Origin: Bacteroidota bacterium
Lineage (GTDB): Bacteria; Bacteroidota; Bacteroidia; SXHM01
Direction: 5' to 3'
Assembly: GCA_947479755.1 (NCBI GenBank)
Contig: CANKAM010000001.1
Span: forward strand, 1-64,000
DNA length: 64,000 bases
A model generated the notes under the pieces. That model was given only the letters and a program-made list of their open reading frames with translations. It did no database searches and was not told where the DNA came from. Position numbers and translations under genes: made by a program. How positions within the stretch are numbered: the stretch's first letter is position 1; each line of letters opens with the position of its first letter. Shown here one piece after another: positions 60,420-64,000 of the stretch.

Positions 60420-62057
60420 TTATCTTGGGCCTTTTCCGTTTCCGCTGCCACTGCCACTTTTGCTGTTTGAGCCACCCGAGTTGAAATTTCCACCGCCTTT
60501 GTTGCCGCTTCCATTGCCAAAACCTTTGTTGTTGTTATTGTTCTGATTGAAGTTCTGACGCTCATTCTGTTGAGGTTTATAATCATTTCCGCGGTTGTTG
60601 TTATTCGGCTTCTGTTGCTGCTCATACTGAGGTTTGCTGTTGTTATTTTGTCGCTGGTTATTATACTGGTTGTAGTCATAATTCCTCTGAGGCTGCTGAT
60701 TTTGCTGATAACCTTCATTCCTGTTGTATTGTTGATTCTGCTGGTTGCCATTATTGCGCTGGTAATATTCCTGCTGAGGCTTTGTTCTTTCAGGAGCCAC
60801 GTATTGTTCAGGTCTTGCCTGTTGTGTCTGGTTAGGCACTATACGGCTTGATTCAGGGCGGGTATAAACTCCTTGTTGTTGCTGAGTTGTTGTCTGAGGT
60901 CTGCTGTATTTATCAGCATTATTTTCAGGTTTTGCATACTCCGTTTGTTTAGGTAATTCTTTGCTTTGTTGTGTTGTACCGTTTACATTATTTTCTTTTG
61001 TAAAGCGGTCGGCACCGTTTTGCTGAACACCAGGATTTTTCTCCAGTTCTTTTGTTCCCTGTGTTTGCTGTTCCTTGCCAACAGAAGTGTTTCCGGGTTT
61101 AATCTCTTTTGTATTCGGATTGTAAACCGGGTCTTTAACCTTGGTAGCATTCTCTTTGCCGATATTGAAACCATCAATGTTTGGTTTGTTGGTTTCTTTT
61201 GAATAGTTAGCAACATTCAATTTGCTTCCGGTAACAGTTCCCTGAGTAACAGAAGACATGTATTGTTCTTTGAAAGAAGTTTTCCCTGCATAACCACTTC
61301 CTGTCTGATTTACACTCCTGTGTCCGTAATAGAAGTTGCTGCTGTTATCATAAGTGTTATAATAGTTATTGTAATAACCGTTATTATAACCATTGTAGTA
61401 ACCGTTATTATAGCCGTTCCAATAACCGTTGTTGTAGCCATTCCAGTAGCCATTGTTATAACCCCAACCATTGTTGTAAGGGTTTCCATACCAGTTATTG
61501 TAGCAGTTGAATCCGTTGTAACCGTAATAAGGTGAACCCCAGCCACCATAACCATATGGGTAGGATCCCCAGCCATAGTTAAAAGTTATTGATGGTCCCC
61601 AAAAGTTATAGCTTGAATAAATGCTGGTTCCATAAAAATACGGATCGTAGTTATAGTAGTAAGAATTAGTGTAATAATTATTATAGTAGCCGAAACCATA
61701 AGAAGGATTTTGGAATCTTCTTATGCGTGCTGCGTATGAATAATCGTAATAATCATCATATACAAACTGGTCATCATAATAATTGTTGTTGGTAACGTAC
61801 GTATTACCTGTTGTGCTGTCGGTATATTGTTGCGTGTTTGAATTATTACTGTAACCGTTGGGGTCGTAATAATCATCTTGTTGTTGGTTGTTGCCCTGAT
61901 TATTTTGAGCAGGTGTATAGTTGTCAGGGTTGGTCTGATAAGCCTGACTTGCCGGTGTATAAACATCATCATCGCTATATGCACCTAAATAGTAACTTGA
62001 TTTACAACCTGCAATCGTTAGCAGTGTTGCTGCAAATAATATTGATAAAGTTCTCAT
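60420..62057 (-). CDS. Large N/Q/Y/G-rich repeat lipoprotein with prion-like tail
   Basis: The start is at ATG 62057, 7 nt behind a perfect AAGGAGG, giving 545 residues; a further upstream ATG at 62099 adds a non-signal leader and is rejected. The lipobox LLTIAGC puts the lipid on about Cys18. The next 220 residues are Y/N/G/D-rich with tandem units such as NGYWNGYNNGYYNGYNNGYY. After a short globular-looking part (about 250-290) the tail is Q/N/P/R-rich, then G/N/S-rich (GKGPR end). No domain is recognised. Such composition suggests a self-associating or adhesive surface polymer, which is inference. Confidence 0.82.
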   Translation of the reverse strand: MRTLSILFAATLLTIAGCKSSYYLGAYSDDDVYTPASQAYQTNPDNYTPAQNNQGNNQQQDDYYDPNGYSNNSNTQQYTDSTTGNTYVTNNNYYDDQFVYDDYYDYSYAARIRRFQNPSYGFGYYNNYYTNSYYYNYDPYFYGTSIYSSYNFWGPSITFNYGWGSYPYGYGGWGSPYYGYNGFNCYNNWYGNPYNNGWGYNNGYWNGYNNGYWNGYNNGYYNGYNNGYYNNYYNTYDNSSNFYYGHRSVNQTGSGYAGKTSFKEQYMSSVTQGTVTGSKLNVANYSKETNKPNIDGFNIGKENATKVKDPVYNPNTKEIKPGNTSVGKEQQTQGTKELEKNPGVQQNGADRFTKENNVNGTTQQSKELPKQTEYAKPENNADKYSRPQTTTQQQQGVYTRPESSRIVPNQTQQARPEQYVAPERTKPQQEYYQRNNGNQQNQQYNRNEGYQQNQQPQRNYDYNQYNNQRQNNNSKPQYEQQQKPNNNNRGNDYKPQQNERQNFNQNNNNNKGFGNGSGNKGGGNFNSGGSNSKSGSGSGNGKGPR

Positions 62058-62064
62058 GGTTTTT

Positions 62065-62071
62065 CCTCCTT
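62065..62071 (-). promoter_or_regulatory. Perfect Shine-Dalgarno site
   Basis: AAGGAGG on the minus strand, 7 nt before the ATG at 62057. It decides the start and is unusual, because most genes in this window lack a recognisable site. Confidence 0.85.
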
Positions 62072-62117
62072 GAAATTTTGTAGTAGTAGATGTGTTCATG
62101 ACAGCGATTTTTAATTT

Positions 62118-62125
62118 TAACTTTG
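62118..62125 (+). promoter_or_regulatory. Possible -7 box for proS
   Basis: TAACTTTG fits TAnnTTTG, 53 nt before the proS ATG. No -33 TTG at usual spacing. Confidence 0.35.
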
Positions 62126-62133
62126 CCGGGCAT

Positions 62134-62162
62134 CAAACTTAAGCCCGCTACAAATTTACAAA
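62134..62162 (-). promoter_or_regulatory. Promoter of the N/Q/Y/G-rich lipoprotein gene
   Basis: On the minus strand TTTG (62162-62159), a 17-bp spacer and TAAGTTTG (62141-62134) match the consensus; the leader would be about 70 nt. Confidence 0.65.
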
Positions 62163-62178
62163 GACCATACCAAGATTT

Positions 62179-63651
62179 ATGAGCAAAGATTTTTCAACCC
62201 GAGAAGAGAATTATTCCAAGTGGTACAACGATATAGTAACCAAAGCTGATTTAGCTGAAAACTCGGCTGTGCGCGGCTGCATGGTGATAAAACCATATGG
62301 CTACAGCATCTGGGAAAAGATGCAGGCCGTTTTGGACAAAATGTTTAAAGATACGGGGCATGAAAATGCCTATTTTCCGTTGTTTATTCCTAAGTCTTTT
62401 TTCTCAAAAGAAGCAAGCCATGTTGAAGGTTTTGCCAAAGAATGTGCTGTGGTAACACACTATCGCCTTAAAACCGCTCCCGATGGTAAAATTGTAGTGG
62501 ATGAAGATGCAAAACTGGAAGAAGAACTGATTGTTCGCCCTACTTCTGAAACCATTATCTGGGATACCTATCGCAGTTGGATTCAATCGTATCGTGATTT
62601 GCCGTTGCTGATTAATCAGTGGGCGAATGTGGTACGCTGGGAAATGAGGACACGATTGTTTTTAAGAACTGCTGAATTCCTTTGGCAGGAAGGACATACG
62701 GCACACGCAACCAGGCAGGAAGCTGTTGAAGAAGCTGAAAAAATGCTGAATGTTTATGCTGATTTTGCTGAAAATTTTCTGGCACTTCCGGTTTTAAAAG
62801 GAGTGAAATCAGAAAACGAACGTTTTGCAGGTGCTATTGAAACCTATTGCATTGAAGCGCTGATGCAGGACGGGAAAGCCTTGCAGGCAGGAACTTCGCA
62901 TTTTTTAGGACAAAATTTCGCCAAAGCTTTTGATGTAAAATTCACAGGAAAAGACGGCAAGCAAGAATATGTTTGGGCTACTTCATGGGGTGTTTCCACA
63001 CGATTGATGGGTGCTTTGATTATGGCACATTCAGATGATAATGGTTTGGTTTTGCCTCCAAAATTGGCGCCTAATCAGGTTGTAATTGTTCCTATTTATA
63101 AATCAGACGAGGAATTGGCAAAGCTGAACGATAAAGCATCTGAAATTAAAAAATCATTGGAAGCACTTGGTATTCGCGTGAAATATGATAACCGCGATAC
63201 GCATAAACCCGGTTGGAAATTTGCAGAATATGAATTTAAAGGTGTTCCATTGAGGATTGCTATTGGTCCCCGTGATTTGGAAAACGGAACAGTAGAGTTA
63301 GCTCGCAGAGACACAAAGGAAAAGGCAACCTACCAACAGACTGATTTAGCACATAAAATTGAGCATCTGCTTGGACAAATTCAAAGTAATCTTTACCAGA
63401 AAGCGCTTTCGTTCCGTGAGCAAAACACCACCAATGTTGATACATGGGAGGAGTTTGTAAACCAGATTGAAGGCAAGGGTGGCTTTGTTTATGCACATTG
63501 GGACGGCACAAAAGAAACCGAAGAAACGATAAAGGAGAAAACAAAAGCTACGATTCGTTGCATTCCACTTGATAATAAGAAAGAAGAGGGTAAATGCATT
63601 CTTACCGGAAAGCCATCAACACAGCGCGTAGTGTTTGCAAGGGCTTACTAA
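62179..63651 (+). CDS. proS: Prolyl-tRNA synthetase (archaeal/eukaryotic type)
   Basis: The protein has 490 residues and charges tRNA-Pro. It is the short ProS type without the editing insertion: class II motif 1 region ([20 protein letters not shown]), motif 2 ([20 protein letters not shown]), the proline-site segment [16 protein letters not shown], motif 3-like [17 protein letters not shown], the anticodon-binding domain (about 285-385) and the C-terminal domain (to VVFARAY) typical of this type. The N-terminal [15 protein letters not shown] loop is also conserved. tRNA-Glu follows 113 bp downstream with its own promoter. Confidence 0.96.
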   Translation: MSKDFSTREENYSKWYNDIVTKADLAENSAVRGCMVIKPYGYSIWEKMQAVLDKMFKDTGHENAYFPLFIPKSFFSKEASHVEGFAKECAVVTHYRLKTAPDGKIVVDEDAKLEEELIVRPTSETIIWDTYRSWIQSYRDLPLLINQWANVVRWEMRTRLFLRTAEFLWQEGHTAHATRQEAVEEAEKMLNVYADFAENFLALPVLKGVKSENERFAGAIETYCIEALMQDGKALQAGTSHFLGQNFAKAFDVKFTGKDGKQEYVWATSWGVSTRLMGALIMAHSDDNGLVLPPKLAPNQVVIVPIYKSDEELAKLNDKASEIKKSLEALGIRVKYDNRDTHKPGWKFAEYEFKGVPLRIAIGPRDLENGTVELARRDTKEKATYQQTDLAHKIEHLLGQIQSNLYQKALSFREQNTTNVDTWEEFVNQIEGKGGFVYAHWDGTKETEETIKEKTKATIRCIPLDNKKEEGKCILTGKPSTQRVVFARAY

Positions 63652-63692
63652 TAAGCTAAGTACTGAAGGTGAACGTTGTTTTTCAAATAATT

Positions 63693-63723
63693 TTTGCAGA
63701 AAACCTTTTTACTGTTACATTTG
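63693..63723 (+). promoter_or_regulatory. Promoter of tRNA-Glu
   Basis: TTTG (63693-63696), a 19-bp spacer and TACATTTG (63716-63723) match the consensus closely, about 40 nt before the mature tRNA. Confidence 0.8.
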
Positions 63724-63764
63724 CGCTCCCATTTCGGGAAAAACGTCAGTTCTTTATCATATTT

Positions 63765-63836
63765 GGCCCGTTCGTCTAGGGGTTAGGACGTCAGGTTTTC
63801 ATCCTGGTAACAGGGGTTCGATTCCCCTACGGGCTA
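63765..63836 (+). tRNA. tRNA-Glu (anticodon TTC)
   Basis: The 72-nt cloverleaf has acceptor GGCCCGT/ACGGGCT (first pair G-U), D arm GTCT...GGAC, anticodon stem TCAGG/CCTGG with loop TTTTCAT (anticodon TTC), T arm GGGG/CCCC with loop TTCGATT, and discriminator A. CCA is not encoded. A terminator follows. Confidence 0.96.
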
Positions 63837-63849
63837 CGTTAATAACTTT

Positions 63850-63887
63850 AAATCCGCTGTAAGTCAATGTCTTGCAGCGGATTTTTT
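63850..63887 (+). terminator. Terminator of tRNA-Glu
   Basis: AAATCCGCTG pairs with CAGCGGATTT across a 15-nt loop and is followed by a T run. It ends the tRNA transcript before the presumed integrase gene. Confidence 0.85.
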
Positions 63888-63954
63888 GCTTACAGGTGGA
63901 TATTTTGGTGGATTTTTGTATACTTTTAAGGTGTAAAACACAAATTATAACAAC

Positions 63955-64000
63955 GTGAAAGCATCCCTTGAATTATCCACCAAGCCCAACAGAAACGGTT
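63955..64000 (+). CDS. Probable tyrosine-recombinase/integrase, first 15 codons only
   Basis: A GTG at 63955 opens a frame reading VKASLELSTKPNRNG to the window's end. The pattern K.SL.L.T......G is how the arm-binding N-terminus of many Bacteroidota site-specific integrases begins. The position just downstream of a tRNA gene supports this, and the leader contains a repeated GGTGGAT word (63895 and 63908). Only 15 residues can be seen, so this is a context-based guess and the rest must be read beyond the window. Confidence 0.45.
   Translation, partial: MKASLELSTKPNRNG

Noticed and set aside
60413-61984. Several frames rich in Thr/Ile/Val opposite the N/Q/Y/G-rich lipoprotein gene
   Set aside because: They are out-of-frame readings of its low-complexity codons, without starts, signals or domains.

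Overview
The window looks like the chromosome of a Bacteroidota bacterium, probably a Sphingobacteriia/Chitinophagia-like or uncultured lineage. The family evidence is Por (T9SS) sorting domains of both type A and type B, several TonB-dependent receptors (two opening with a carboxypeptidase-regulatory-like domain), a short primary sigma factor of 287 residues, a DUF4856 lipoprotein and a class I aldolase. The regulatory evidence is a set of promoters matching TTG/TTTG-N17-20-TAnnTTTG, the Bacteroidota consensus, with few Shine-Dalgarno sequences. I cannot resolve the genus.

Layout. 1-1.5 kb: end of an unrecognised gene, a striking 42-bp-period array of palindromes, a stand-alone LytTR regulator and a tiny repeat lipoprotein. 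1.7-7 kb: TonB receptor, a TMTC-like membrane glycosyltransferase with TPRs, and a methyltransferase. 7-21 kb: mostly housekeeping (zinc-ribbon coiled coil, Nif3-like, lpxK, purine nucleoside phosphorylase, rarA, tamB, tsaD) with TPR proteins between. 21-24.4 kb: accessory strip with a small outer-membrane protein, a T9SS cargo and two ParE-type toxin-antitoxin modules. 24.4-34.7 kb: core block (rpe, primary sigma factor, pnp, rpsO, accD, class I aldolase, an Omp85-like barrel, yajQ, a deoxynucleoside kinase, a YggS-like protein). 35.2-36.5 kb: a four-helix-bundle (S23/IVP) gene inside inverted repeats and a GC-rich repeat element. 36.5-52 kb: TonB receptor, secreted M36 metallopeptidase, a large S74 'tail fibre' surface protein, a three-gene glycosyltransferase/methyltransferase cluster and a choice-of-anchor-L T9SS-B protein. 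52.4-58.5 kb: a translationally coupled operon DUF4856 - imelysin-like - HTTM (vitamin-K-carboxylase-like) - TonB receptor. 58.5-64 kb: thioesterase, FadL-like porin, an N/Q/Y/G-rich lipoprotein, proS, tRNA-Glu and what looks like the first codons of an integrase running off the right edge.

How the parts fit. Much of the accessory content is envelope biology: outer-membrane transport, secreted or surface-anchored proteins and their glycosylation. The most system-like locus is the DUF4856/imelysin/HTTM/TonB operon: two lipoproteins, a polytopic membrane enzyme that keeps the Lys and His of the vitamin-K carboxylase motif, and a metal/siderophore-type receptor, all under one good promoter. The other theme is short palindromic repeat families that have entered or abutted genes: one lies in frame inside tsaD, one appears to supply the start of a secreted protein, one touches the tamB start, and one arm of the IVP cassette encodes a signal peptide. 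No rRNA, CRISPR array, complete prophage or complete IS element is visible.
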